Positions 39,895 to 48,476 of a DNA stretch of 64,000 nucleotides are shown one piece after another. The stretch spans positions 1-64,000 of the forward strand of contig NZ_JASHJX010000009.1 of the NCBI RefSeq assembly GCF_030732985.1. The letters are read 5' to 3'. The first letter of the stretch is position 1; each line of letters opens with the position of its first letter. Below the pieces are notes generated by a model. It was given only the letters and a program-made list of their open reading frames with translations. It did no database searches and was not told where the DNA came from. Source of the stretch: Nioella sp. MMSF_3534 (lineage in GTDB: Bacteria > Pseudomonadota > Alphaproteobacteria > Rhodobacterales > Rhodobacteraceae). Both the position numbers and the translations under genes were made by a program.

Positions 39895-41551
39895 GGGTTT
39901 TCGTCTCCGGATAGAGCGCCGCCTTGAAGGGCTCGATGCCGACACGGGCGTAGGCTTGCAGGAAGGTTTCCTCGGCGCTTTCCCGCAGGCCCAGATAGGT
40001 TTTCACGATGGTTTCCACCGCGCCCACGATCTCGTCATAGGCAAAACCCGGCCCGGTGCGGGTGCCGATCACCGCGTCCTCGGTGCCGTCGCCGCCAAGG
40101 GTGATCTGGTAGTTTTCAACGCCTGCGCGGTCGAGACCCAGAATGCCGATATGGCCCACATGGTGGTGCCCGCAGGCATTGATGCAGCCCGAAATCTTGA
40201 TCTTGAGCGGCCCGACCTCGTGTTCCAGTTTCAGCTCCTCGAAGCGCGTCGCGATTTCCTGTGCGACGGGGATGGAGCGGGCGGTCGCCAGCGCGCAGTA
40301 ATCCATGCCGGGGCAGGCGATGATGTCGGAGATCAGCCCGATATTGGCCGTGGCAAGCCCGGCTGCGCGCAGTTCCGCATGGATCTGCGGCAGGTGGCGC
40401 TTGTGGACATGGGGCAGGATCACGTTCTGTTCATGGCTGATGCGCAGCTCGTCATGGCCGTAGCGCTGCGCCAGATCGGCCATCACGCGCATCTGGTCGG
40501 CGGTGGCGTCACCCGGCGTATCGCCCTGTTTTTTCAGGGAAATCGTGACGATGGCGTAGCCCTCGGCACGATGCTCAGAGAGGTTCGTATCGGCCCAGGA
40601 GCGGAAGATCGGGTCAGCCGCATAGAACGCATCGAAAGCGTCGGTCGGGGCAGCGTCAAAGGCCGGCGCTGCGAAATGGGTCTTGATCTCCTCCAGCAGG
40701 GCAACGTCCTTGCCGCCCGCATAGAGCGGTTTACGCAGGGCAAACTCCTTCTCGACCTCCGCCTTCAGGTTCTCCAGCCCGAATTCATGGACGAGGATCT
40801 TGATCCGCGCCTTGTACTTATTGTCGCGCCGCCCGATGACGTTCCAGACGGCGACGGTGGCCTCCAGATAGGGCAGCAGGTCATCGGCCGGAATGAACTC
40901 CGCCAGAACCTTGCCAATCATCGGCGTGCGGCCAAGCCCACCACCCACCAGCACCTGATATCCGATCTCGCCGTCCTTCCGCACGATCCGCAGCCCGATG
41001 TCATGGGCCGCCGTCACCGCGCGGTCATTGGGCGCGCCAGTGATGGCGATCTTGAACTTGCGCGGCATGAACTGGAATTCCGGGTGGTCGGTGGACCATT
41101 GCCGCAGCAATTCCGCCACCGGGCGCGGATCGGCCACCTCATCGGCGGCGGCCCCTGCGAAATGGTCGGCGGTTACGTTGCGGATGGTGTTGCCGCTGGT
41201 CTGGATGGCGTGCAGCCCCACCTCGGCCAGAGCATCGAGCATATCCGGCACATCGCGCAGGCGCGGCCAGTTATACTGGATGTTCTGGCGGGTGGTGAAA
41301 TGGCCATAGCCCTTGTCCCAGGTCTCGGCCAGGTAGGCGAGCTGGCGCATCTGCGCGCTGTTCAGCGTGCCATAGGGAATGGCGACCCGCAGCATGTAGG
41401 CATGCAGTTGCAGGTAGAGCCCGTTCATCAGGCGCAGCGGCTTGAACTCGTCTTCGGTGAGGCTGCCATCAATGCGGCGCTCCACCTGCGCGCGGAACTG
41501 GCGGTTGCGTTCTGCGAGGAAGTCGCGGTCGAAGTCAGAGTAACGGTACAT
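39884..41551 (-). CDS. cysI: Assimilatory sulfite reductase, siroheme subunit
   Basis: Six-electron reduction of sulfite to sulfide. 555 aa from the ATG at 41551 (MYRYSDFDRDFL). The siroheme-[4Fe-4S] ligands are in ACPGMDYCALATARS and SGCINACGHHHVGHIG. Both repeats of the sulfite/nitrite reductase fold are present (TRQNIQYNWPRLRD; ISHEQNVILPHV). No separate flavoprotein CysJ is present; fpr downstream may supply electrons. A longer ORF from 41809 would overlap the DUF2849 gene and is rejected. Confidence 0.94.
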   Translation of the reverse strand: MYRYSDFDRDFLAERNRQFRAQVERRIDGSLTEDEFKPLRLMNGLYLQLHAYMLRVAIPYGTLNSAQMRQLAYLAETWDKGYGHFTTRQNIQYNWPRLRDVPDMLDALAEVGLHAIQTSGNTIRNVTADHFAGAAADEVADPRPVAELLRQWSTDHPEFQFMPRKFKIAITGAPNDRAVTAAHDIGLRIVRKDGEIGYQVLVGGGLGRTPMIGKVLAEFIPADDLLPYLEATVAVWNVIGRRDNKYKARIKILVHEFGLENLKAEVEKEFALRKPLYAGGKDVALLEEIKTHFAAPAFDAAPTDAFDAFYAADPIFRSWADTNLSEHRAEGYAIVTISLKKQGDTPGDATADQMRVMADLAQRYGHDELRISHEQNVILPHVHKRHLPQIHAELRAAGLATANIGLISDIIACPGMDYCALATARSIPVAQEIATRFEELKLEHEVGPLKIKISGCINACGHHHVGHIGILGLDRAGVENYQITLGGDGTEDAVIGTRTGPGFAYDEIVGAVETIVKTYLGLRESAEETFLQAYARVGIEPFKAALYPETKTRAA

Positions 41552-41582
41552 TTGGGCGTATCCTTGGTCATGGGCGCTGGCG

Positions 41583-41624
41583 AAAATCCTTGGAAGGATT
41601 TTTAAAAGCTCTTCGAAGAGCTTT
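41583..41624. repeat. Pair of 20-bp palindromes upstream of cysI
   Basis: AAAATCCTTGGAAGGATTTT (41583-41602, perfect but for its central GG) and AAAGCTCTTCGAAGAGCTTT (41605-41624, perfect) lie two bases apart in the 79-base gap between the DUF2849 gene and cysI. Size, spacing and TTCGAA centre match the pairs at 28464-28648, though arm sequences differ. In RNA they give two adjacent hairpins, which could shape processing within the cys operon. Confidence 0.75.
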
Positions 41625-41630
41625 CCCCGC

Positions 41631-41930
41631 TTAGAGCTCCACCTGTTTTCCATGGGCATAGTTGGACGGGCCGCGGGTGCGAAAGACCTCGCGGAAATGG
41701 GTGGGTTCGGGGCCTTTCGGGCCGTCCTGTGCATCTGCCAGATAGGCACCAACGATGGTGTCCACCTGCCGTTCCGCATCCAGCAGACGGATCTGGGCAT
41801 GGGCCTCATCGGTGATCAGCTCGGCCTCGGCATGATACCGGGTCCAGCGGTCATCGGCTGTCTGGTAGACAACATCGCCCTCCAGCAGGTGATTGGCGGT
41901 GATGACCTTGGGGGTGAAGTCACGGGGCAT
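41631..41930 (-). CDS. DUF2849 protein of the cys operon
   Basis: A 99-residue protein: KVITANHLLEGDVVYQTADD, IRLLDAERQVDTIVGAYLAD, ending THFREVFRTRGPSNYAHGK. It matches DUF2849, found between cysG and cysI in many Alphaproteobacteria; its role is unknown. The start is the ATG at 41930. It overlaps the 3' end of cysG by 11 bases. Confidence 0.85.
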   Translation of the reverse strand: MPRDFTPKVITANHLLEGDVVYQTADDRWTRYHAEAELITDEAHAQIRLLDAERQVDTIVGAYLADAQDGPKGPEPTHFREVFRTRGPSNYAHGKQVEL

Positions 41931-43320
41931 TTGCAAGCTCCTGCAAGTCTGGCAACCGGGCCTCCGCCGCGCGGGGCGCGAGACCATAAAGAAGGATGGC
42001 GGGGCCGGTCAGCTCGGCGGCATCAAGATCGCTTGCCAGCGTGGCCAGGGTGCTGGCGACGGTGCGCTGGTTGGGGCGAGAGGCGTTTTCCACGATACTG
42101 ACGGGCGTCGCCGCCGGGGCACCATGCATCAGCAAACGGCCTTGCAGGAAGCGCGCGCCTTTCTTGGCCATGTAGATTGCGGCCACGGTACCGGGGCGGG
42201 CCAGCGCGGCCCAGTCCTGCTCGGCAAACCCTTCGGTGTCATGGCCGGTCAGCACCCGCAGCGCTGAATTGCGGCCCCGGCGCGTGAGGCTCTGGCCGAT
42301 CCCGGCGGCGGCGGCAGAGGCCGAGGTGATGCCGGGCACGATGGACCAGCTGATCCCCGCCGCGTCGAGCGCCTCGATTTCCTCGTCAAGACGGCCATAG
42401 ATCACGGGATCACCGGATTTCAAACGCACCACTTGCAGGCCCTGCGACGCGTGGTCCACCATCAGCCGGGCGATTTCCGCTTGCGGGGTGTGGCGGCCAA
42501 AGCCCTGTTTGCCCACATCGAGAAGCGTGGCTTCACGGCGGGCGAGTTCGAGGATTTCCGGCGCAACCAGCCGGTCATGAATGATCACATCGGCCTCGTC
42601 CAGCGTCTTGCGGGCCTTCAATGTCAGCAGTTCCGGGTCGCCAGGACCTGCGCCAACAAGCGCCACATGTCCCTCGCGCGGCGCGGCGGTCAGATGCTCG
42701 GCCAGAAGCGCGCGCAGACCATCCTGCACGCCTTGTTCACCGCGCTCGGCCAGCGCCTTGGGGCCGGTGTCGAAATAATACTCCGCCCAGAAGTCGCGCC
42801 GCTTTCGCCCGAAGGGCAGGGCCTCCACCGCGCCGCGAAACGCCTTGCCGATGCGCGCCAGCGTGCCGAGCGTGACGGGCAGTTTCTCCTCCAGGTCGCG
42901 CTTGATGGCGCGGGCGAGAACGGGGGCCGCCCCTTCGGTGCCGATGGCCACAGTCACCGGATCACGGTCGACGATGGCAGGAGTGATGAAGGCGCTGTCA
43001 TGCAGGTTGTCGACGATATTGACCAGCAGGCCGGCCCCTTCGGCAATGGCCTTGATCCGGGCATCCTGTGCCTCATCCTCATCGGCGGCATAGACCAGCA
43101 CCGCGCCGGGCAGATCGGCGGGCGCAAGCGCGCGGCGGTGCAGGGTCAGGCGGCCCTCATCGGACCAGGCGGCAATCTCTGGCGCGGGGCTGTCGGAATA
43201 GACCTCGACCCGCGCTTCGGTCTTGAGCAGAAGCCGCAGCTTCGCCAATGCGGCCTCGCCGCCGCCAGACAGCAGGATGCGCCGGTTTTCGACCGAGAGG
43301 AAGATCGGAAAATGTTTCAT
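41920..43320 (-). CDS. cysG: Siroheme synthase CysG (fused dehydrogenase/ferrochelatase and methyltransferase)
   Basis: Makes siroheme for sulfite reductase. 466 aa from the ATG at 43320. The N-terminal NAD-dependent dehydrogenase/ferrochelatase has ILLSGGGEAALAKLRLLL and FITPAIVDRDPVTVAIGTEG. The C-terminal uroporphyrinogen III methyltransferase has VALVGAGPGDPELLTLKA, VRLKSGDPVIYGRLDEE and VPGITSASAAAAGIG. It heads the operon and is divergent from an Lrp-type regulator. Confidence 0.95.
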   Translation of the reverse strand: MKHFPIFLSVENRRILLSGGGEAALAKLRLLLKTEARVEVYSDSPAPEIAAWSDEGRLTLHRRALAPADLPGAVLVYAADEDEAQDARIKAIAEGAGLLVNIVDNLHDSAFITPAIVDRDPVTVAIGTEGAAPVLARAIKRDLEEKLPVTLGTLARIGKAFRGAVEALPFGRKRRDFWAEYYFDTGPKALAERGEQGVQDGLRALLAEHLTAAPREGHVALVGAGPGDPELLTLKARKTLDEADVIIHDRLVAPEILELARREATLLDVGKQGFGRHTPQAEIARLMVDHASQGLQVVRLKSGDPVIYGRLDEEIEALDAAGISWSIVPGITSASAAAAGIGQSLTRRGRNSALRVLTGHDTEGFAEQDWAALARPGTVAAIYMAKKGARFLQGRLLMHGAPAATPVSIVENASRPNQRTVASTLATLASDLDAAELTGPAILLYGLAPRAAEARLPDLQELANAP

Positions 43321-43402
43321 TCGGGCTGATCCTGTCATTCCAGTTTCCGCCCCCAATGTAGGACAATTTTCCAATTATGCGCCAGATGGGCTTGTGAATA
43401 AG

Positions 43403-43412
43403 AACATATGTT
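43403..43412. promoter_or_regulatory. Palindrome in the cysG-lrp divergent promoter region
   Basis: AACATATGTT is a 10-bp perfect palindrome in an AT-rich stretch midway between divergent cysG and the Lrp gene. It may be part of the regulator's site. The motif is short, so support is weak. Confidence 0.3.
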
Positions 43413-43465
43413 TGCTATTGGGCTGCTTGAGTTGCTCGGTGTTCTTGAACGGAAAGGGGGCGCGA

Positions 43466-43939
43466 ATGTCTGCCCAAATCGACGCGTTGGATCGGAAAAT
43501 CCTCGCTGCACTGCAGGAAGATGCCAGCCAGTCGCTGGATGACATCGCCAGGAAAGTCGGGTCGTCCAAGACGCCTGTCTGGTCCCGAATCCGCAAGATG
43601 CGAGAGGCGGGGATCATAGGGAGGCAGACGGTTCTGCTGGATGCAGAGGCGCTTGGGCTGGAGGCCTGTTTCTTCGTGCTGATCCGCACGTCGGAACATG
43701 AATCGGACTGGCAGCAACGGTTCCTGCACGCGCTGCAAAGCCGCCCTGAAGTGCTGGAGGCACACAGGCTGGCGGGCGATATCGACTATATTCTCAAGGT
43801 GCGCGTGGCCAATGCGCGGGCCTATGACCGGTTCTATCAGGCGCTGATTTCAGAGGTGCGCATTCACAACGTCACGGCGCTGCTCAGCATGGAGGAGATC
43901 AAGTCCACCACGCTGTTGCCGATCCAGACCGAGACCTGA
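43466..43939 (+). CDS. Lrp/AsnC family regulator of sulfate assimilation
   Basis: A 157-residue Lrp/AsnC protein: IDALDRKILAALQEDASQSL, helix-turn-helix ARKVGSSKTPVWSRIRKM, then the RAM domain ending VTALLSMEEIKSTTLLPI. The KSTTLLPI ending is common to Lrp proteins divergent from cys operons in Rhodobacterales. The ATG at 43466 has AAAGGGGG upstream. It probably senses a sulfur amino acid and controls the cysG operon. Confidence 0.9.
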   Translation: MSAQIDALDRKILAALQEDASQSLDDIARKVGSSKTPVWSRIRKMREAGIIGRQTVLLDAEALGLEACFFVLIRTSEHESDWQQRFLHALQSRPEVLEAHRLAGDIDYILKVRVANARAYDRFYQALISEVRIHNVTALLSMEEIKSTTLLPIQTET

Positions 43940-43945
43940 GCCCCC

Positions 43946-44194
43946 TCAGGCGCGGTGCATCACATCGCGGTTGCGGCAATAGGACGGTGCGTCCTCCAGC
44001 TTGGCGTTGTTGTCCAGCAGGCGACGGCAATCCTCGTGTTGCTTGCAAGCGGTACAGGACAACACCATGGATCGATAGGCCAAGGCAGAGCTTTCCACGT
44101 CCAGACCGCCAATATGGGTCAGGTCCACATCCAACCGGTCGGCCATATCGTCCACCAGACCGGCACTGTCGCTGAGAGTCTTGAAAATGCCCAT
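43946..44194 (-). CDS. Small DUF6455-like protein with four cysteines
   Basis: An 82-residue protein with SMVLSCTACKQHEDCRRLL and APSYCRNRDVM. The C-x2-C-x5-C plus a later Cys could bind a metal or an iron-sulfur cluster. The DLTHIGGLDVESSALAYRSM stretch and cysteine layout recall DUF6455 of Rhodobacterales, whose role is unknown. GGAGG precedes the ATG. It converges on the Lrp gene, six bases apart. Confidence 0.75.
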   Translation of the reverse strand: MGIFKTLSDSAGLVDDMADRLDVDLTHIGGLDVESSALAYRSMVLSCTACKQHEDCRRLLDNNAKLEDAPSYCRNRDVMHRA

Positions 44195-44261
44195 CGGGGC
44201 CTCCTGTCTTCCTGTTCGGGGTCAGAAGGCACGGATCTCGTTGCAAATGCATTGATTTGGA

Positions 44262-45482
44262 TCAAGCCGGGACCGGCATAAGCTCTGTCTCAACCGTCGC
44301 GCCATGTTCCAAAGTGCGATGGACCGGGCATTTGTCGGCGATCTCGAGCAGCCGTTCGCGTTGCGCGTCGTCCAAACTGCCCACAAGCGTGATCCGACGC
44401 ATGAACCGGTCGATCCGCGCGTCCTGCCCGCCCGCGTCCTGCGCGTGCACCTTGTCATGTGTCACATCGACAGACACATGATCGAGCGGCCAGCCCTTGC
44501 GGCGGGCATACATGCGGATCGTCATCGAGGTGCAGGCGCCCAGACCGGCAGCAAGGAACTGGTAAGGCGTGAACCCCTGATTTGTGCCGCCATAGGCAAT
44601 GGGTTCGTCCGCCACCGCGTGGTGGATCAGTCCCGCCTGAACGTCCTGCCGAAAGCCCTTCGGATCAGCCTCCGACACGCGGGTCACACCCTCGGGCGCG
44701 CCAATGGGCGGGGCGGGGCTGCGCAAGGGCAGGTAGCGCCCCGCCCATGCGGTGATGACCTCGGCGGCGTATTCCGCGTCCTCGGGGCGGCTGATCAGGT
44801 GATCGGCATCATCGAGCGTGACGAAGCTTTTGGGATGTTTCGCGGCCAGGAAGATCTCGGTCGCGTTCTCGATCCCCACAACGTTGTCGCGCGGGGCGTG
44901 CAGCACCAGTAGCGCCTTCTTCATGCTGGCAATCGCGGGCCCGAGCGCCTCGGCCCGCACATCCTCCACGAACCCCTTGCCGATGCGCACGGGACGCCCG
45001 CCCAGATGCACCTCGGCCACGCCGTCGCTGTCGATCCGTTCCAATGCATTGCCGAAATTCTGGGTGACATGGCCGGGATCGAAGGGCGCACCGATGGTCA
45101 CCACGGCGCTGACGCTGTCGATCCGTCCCGCCGCCTTCAACACCGCAGCCCCGCCAAGCGAATGGCCGATCAGCATCGCAGGGGCCATGCCGCGGGCGGT
45201 TAACGCCTCGGCCGCGGCCAGAAGGTCATCCACGTTGGAGCTGAACGAAGTGTTCTCGAACTCGCCGCCCGAATGCCCCAACCCGGTGAAATCGAAGCGC
45301 AACACCGCGATGCCCATTCCCGCCAGTCGCGCTGCAATCCGGCGCGACGCTGCAATGTCTTTCCCGCATGTAAAGCAATGGGCGAGGATGGCCGTGGCCA
45401 GATGCGGGCCTTCCGGCATGTCCAGCCGGGCAGAAAGGTCGTGCCCGGCATGGCCGGGAAATGTGAAGCGATCAGTGGGCAT
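44262..45482 (-). CDS. Alpha/beta hydrolase-OsmC fusion protein
   Basis: A 406-residue two-domain protein. Residues about 1-250 are an alpha/beta hydrolase (LAHCFTCGKDIAASRRIA, nucleophile in LIGHSLGGAAVL, histidine in LDDADHLIS). Residues about 265-406 are an OsmC-type peroxidase domain with its two redox cysteines in GLGACTSMTIRMYA and ADKCPVHRTLEHG. The fusion is seen in many Proteobacteria and may clear an ester hydroperoxide in two steps, but the substrate is unknown. The start is the ATG at 45482. Confidence 0.88.
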   Translation of the reverse strand: MPTDRFTFPGHAGHDLSARLDMPEGPHLATAILAHCFTCGKDIAASRRIAARLAGMGIAVLRFDFTGLGHSGGEFENTSFSSNVDDLLAAAEALTARGMAPAMLIGHSLGGAAVLKAAGRIDSVSAVVTIGAPFDPGHVTQNFGNALERIDSDGVAEVHLGGRPVRIGKGFVEDVRAEALGPAIASMKKALLVLHAPRDNVVGIENATEIFLAAKHPKSFVTLDDADHLISRPEDAEYAAEVITAWAGRYLPLRSPAPPIGAPEGVTRVSEADPKGFRQDVQAGLIHHAVADEPIAYGGTNQGFTPYQFLAAGLGACTSMTIRMYARRKGWPLDHVSVDVTHDKVHAQDAGGQDARIDRFMRRITLVGSLDDAQRERLLEIADKCPVHRTLEHGATVETELMPVPA

Positions 45483-45664
45483 GTGGGGCGTCCTTCGGGT
45501 GCGTGCCCTAGAAGACTGACGATGCCCCGCCGGTTTCGCAACCCGCCTCACGGGGGCGTGTTGGCCCGTGTGACGCAGTGACCGCCCATGGCCGTCTGTT
45601 CACAGTCTTGAAAGCTTCGTCCGATAGGTTTGCCGCGATCGAGGAAGGGATCGGTAGATTGCGC

Positions 45665-46054
45665 ATGTTTGTCCTGTTCCTCCTGTCCACCGCGTTCCTT
45701 GTTTTGAACGGGGGCGTTGCGCGGGCGCAGACCGGGACCGCGCTGTCGCTGGAGGAAATGGCGCTGGCGGATTGTGCGGGGCGGGCTCTGGCCGTGGAAC
45801 AGGCAATGCAGGAGGGGGCCTCGCCCAGGGAACACCGGGCGGCCATGGCCCGCGCCGATGCGTTGCTGCAGGTTGCCATCAATCGCTATGTCGCGATCAG
45901 CCGGGTGGAGGCTTTTCGGCGCCGCGCTGCATTGGCCTTGGCGGCTGAAAACATGCGGATGGGCCTTGCGATACAGATCACCGGCGCTGCGGATCGGGCG
46001 ATTGACCGGGCCAACAGCGCCTTGGAGGAGGCGTGCCAACACTACCTCGACTGA
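45665..46054 (+). CDS. Secreted hypothetical protein
   Basis: A 129-residue protein from the ATG at 45665, with a signal peptide (MFVLFLLSTAFLVLNGGVAR, cleavage near ARA-QT) and a helical mature part with two Cys (ADCAGRAL and EEACQHYLD). No family recognised. The start is uncertain: a longer in-frame ORF begins at 45578, but its extra residues would bury the signal peptide. Confidence 0.6.
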   Translation: MFVLFLLSTAFLVLNGGVARAQTGTALSLEEMALADCAGRALAVEQAMQEGASPREHRAAMARADALLQVAINRYVAISRVEAFRRRAALALAAENMRMGLAIQITGAADRAIDRANSALEEACQHYLD

Positions 46055-46166
46055 CCTCGGACGGGCGTTTTACCGCGTGTATCGCCAGCATTCTGGCGCG
46101 GGGCTGGACGGGCAGGGCAAAACCTGATGCCTTTCCAGCCATGCCAAGCGCCATGCCGGAGGCCCG

Positions 46167-47060
46167 ATGAAGCAAAGCGCCCACTGGATCAGCCGTATCC
46201 TTCGCGGATCGGGGTGGGTCGCGGCAATCGCATGCTCAGCCCTGCTGCTGGCGGGATTTGCCGGGGCGCTTCATCCGGCGCTCGATTCGCTGGCATTGCT
46301 GCGCATTCCGGCAGCGGCAGGGTGCTTGGTCCTGGTGCTGCTTCTGGCACGACCGCGGGCGCTGGTCTGGTCCGGGGCCGGGGTATCGGCATCGGTCCTG
46401 ATCGTGCTGTGTGCTGCAAGGATAGTGGCGGGACCGGACGGGCAGGGGATCACGGTCTACCAAAAGAACCTCTGGGCCGGGAACGTCGCCAGCCGGGCGC
46501 TGGTCGCCGATATCCGCGACAGCGGCGCCGATCTGGTGATGTTGCAGGAGGTCTCGGATCGCAACGTCCCGTTGCTGGCCCTGCTGGAAGACGACTATCC
46601 CCACCAGCAATTCTGCCGCTTCTCGGCCTGGAGCGGGATGGCCGTGCTGTCACGGTTTCCCGCCATCGGCGACGGCATCTGTTCGGACAGGCGCGGCATG
46701 GCGGGGCTGCGGGTCGAGGGGCCGAACGGCCCGGTCTGGGCGCTGTCCATCCACTTGCACTGGCCCTGGCCGCATGGTCAGGCACGGCAGGTGGCACGGC
46801 TGTTGCCGCAACTGGACGCGCTGGAAGGGCCGGTTATCATCGGTGGCGATTTCAACATGGTGCCTTGGGGGCATTCCGTGCGCTCCATCGCGGCGGCGAC
46901 GGGTACGCATAGGGTGGGTCAGCGGCTGCCCACGATCTTCCCCTACGGCGCGCCGCTTCCCATCGACATGGTCTTCGCCCCGACGCCCGGCCGCAATGAA
47001 CGCCGCCCTCTGTTCGGGTCCGACCACTATGGCCTTGTCGCGCGTGTTGCCGCCCCCTAG
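46167..47060 (+). CDS. Membrane-anchored endonuclease/exonuclease/phosphatase family protein
   Basis: A 297-residue protein with three hydrophobic N-terminal helices (to about residue 90) and a C-terminal EEP domain: VYQKNLWAGN, DLVMLQEVSD (catalytic Glu), WALSIHLHWPWPHG, IIGGDFNMVPWG and FGSDHYGLVARV (catalytic His). The active site would face the periplasm. EEP proteins of this layout may cleave phosphodiesters or phospholipids. Its stop overlaps that of the convergent dddP (shared CTAG). Confidence 0.87.
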   Translation: MKQSAHWISRILRGSGWVAAIACSALLLAGFAGALHPALDSLALLRIPAAAGCLVLVLLLARPRALVWSGAGVSASVLIVLCAARIVAGPDGQGITVYQKNLWAGNVASRALVADIRDSGADLVMLQEVSDRNVPLLALLEDDYPHQQFCRFSAWSGMAVLSRFPAIGDGICSDRRGMAGLRVEGPNGPVWALSIHLHWPWPHGQARQVARLLPQLDALEGPVIIGGDFNMVPWGHSVRSIAAATGTHRVGQRLPTIFPYGAPLPIDMVFAPTPGRNERRPLFGSDHYGLVARVAAP

Positions 47061-48391
47061 TCCCGCCAGCCCAGAAGCCGTTCGTCGAACGGATAGCTGG
47101 TCAGGTTCTCATACCCGTCTTCGGTGATCAGAACCTGATCCTCCAGCTTGATCGAGAAATCGCCGCCCTCGGGGCTGACCAGCGCCTCGACACAGAGCGT
47201 CATGCCCGGTTCCAGCACATAGTCGAACGCCCCCTCGACCGCGTGATCGGGATAGGCAATCAGGGGCCATTCATCGCACAGCCCCACACCATGCATCAGG
47301 CAGCCGTATTTCTGCTTCTGATACTGCGGTTCCAGCACATGGGTGTTCTTGGTCAACTCGCTGAAGTGAACGCCGGGTTTCAGCATTTCCATATTGGTCA
47401 TGATGTGATCATAGGCCACGCGCATGGCGTGGATCATGTCGGGGCGCGGGTCGTCATCGCCGATCCACCAGGTGCGCGACAGGTCCGAGCAGATGCCGTA
47501 GCAGCCAATGAGGTCGGTATCGAAGGCCAGGATTTCGTTATTTTGCAGCACGCGGGGGCCGCATTCCTGGAACCACGGGTTGGTGCGCGGGCCGGTGGCC
47601 AGCAGTCGTGTTTCAATCCACTCGCCGCCACGCCGGATATTGGCCTTGTGCAGTTCCGCCCAGATGTCGTCTTCGGTCATGCCGGGTTCGGTCGCGGCCT
47701 CCATCTCGGCCATCGAGGCCTCACAGGCCAGCATCGCGCAGCGCATGGCGAGGATCTCGTCCGGGCCCTTGATCGAGCGGGCCTTTTCGGTAACCTCTTC
47801 GCCTTCCACGACGTCGAAGCCCCGCGCCTCCAATGCGCGCAGCCCGTGCAGCATGATCTTGTCCACCGCCAGCCGCTTGTTGCCGCCGGCATGTTCGCGG
47901 ATCAGTTCTTCCACCTCGCCGGTCACCGCCTGCGCCTGTTGGTCAAGCTTGTCGCCTCGGTCGAAATAGAACAGGTCAAAGCCGGACCGAACCTCGCGCA
48001 CCAGCGGGTTGTGATCGGCCAGGAAGGGCGAATTCTTGTAGTCCCACAGCACCATGTAGCCATCGGCGCAGACCAGGCAGGCGCGGAACGGGTTATGGGT
48101 GTTCCACAGCTGCATGTTGGTTGAGTCGGTGGCGTAGCGAATGTTGAGCGGATCGAACATCAAAAGACCGCCAAGCCCACGCTCGTTGATCTTGTCGACC
48201 AGCCGGGTCAGCCGGTACTGGCGCATGGCGGGCAGATTGGGCAGGATCAGCCCCGCCGCCTCGAATTCTGCATAGGCCAAAGGGGTCGGGCCGATCTCGA
48301 TCCGGTCATTGTCGTTTAACGTGCCGTCAGGCAGGGACACGCCCTTGGTCGGGTCGATCTTGCGCGCGGGCAGGCGATAGGCTTCATTCAT
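47057..48391 (-). CDS. dddP: DMSP lyase DddP
   Basis: Cleaves dimethylsulfoniopropionate to dimethyl sulfide and acrylate. 444 aa, M24 peptidase fold. LLMFDPLNIRYATDSTNMQL and the rest match DddP closely. Metal ligands Asp291, Asp293, Asp303, His367, Glu402 and Glu417 and catalytic Asp373 (HGVGLCDEW) are all present, each offset by four from the residues I recall for Ruegeria lacuscaerulea DddP. The ATG is at 48391; a longer ORF from 48943 is antisense to the next gene. No dddA/C or acu genes are adjacent. Confidence 0.95.
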   Translation of the reverse strand: MNEAYRLPARKIDPTKGVSLPDGTLNDNDRIEIGPTPLAYAEFEAAGLILPNLPAMRQYRLTRLVDKINERGLGGLLMFDPLNIRYATDSTNMQLWNTHNPFRACLVCADGYMVLWDYKNSPFLADHNPLVREVRSGFDLFYFDRGDKLDQQAQAVTGEVEELIREHAGGNKRLAVDKIMLHGLRALEARGFDVVEGEEVTEKARSIKGPDEILAMRCAMLACEASMAEMEAATEPGMTEDDIWAELHKANIRRGGEWIETRLLATGPRTNPWFQECGPRVLQNNEILAFDTDLIGCYGICSDLSRTWWIGDDDPRPDMIHAMRVAYDHIMTNMEMLKPGVHFSELTKNTHVLEPQYQKQKYGCLMHGVGLCDEWPLIAYPDHAVEGAFDYVLEPGMTLCVEALVSPEGGDFSIKLEDQVLITEDGYENLTSYPFDERLLGWRD

Positions 48392-48476
48392 GACGAAAGC
48401 TCCCAAGGTCTTTGCGTCAGAGTGGCGGCGAACGCCCCGGGCGGCGCGCCGTTTTGCGGCATGAGAGAGGTCGAAA

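Noticed and set aside
39875-41605. 576-codon plus-strand ORF opposite cysI
   Set aside because: Antisense to a complete sulfite reductase with all siroheme ligands.
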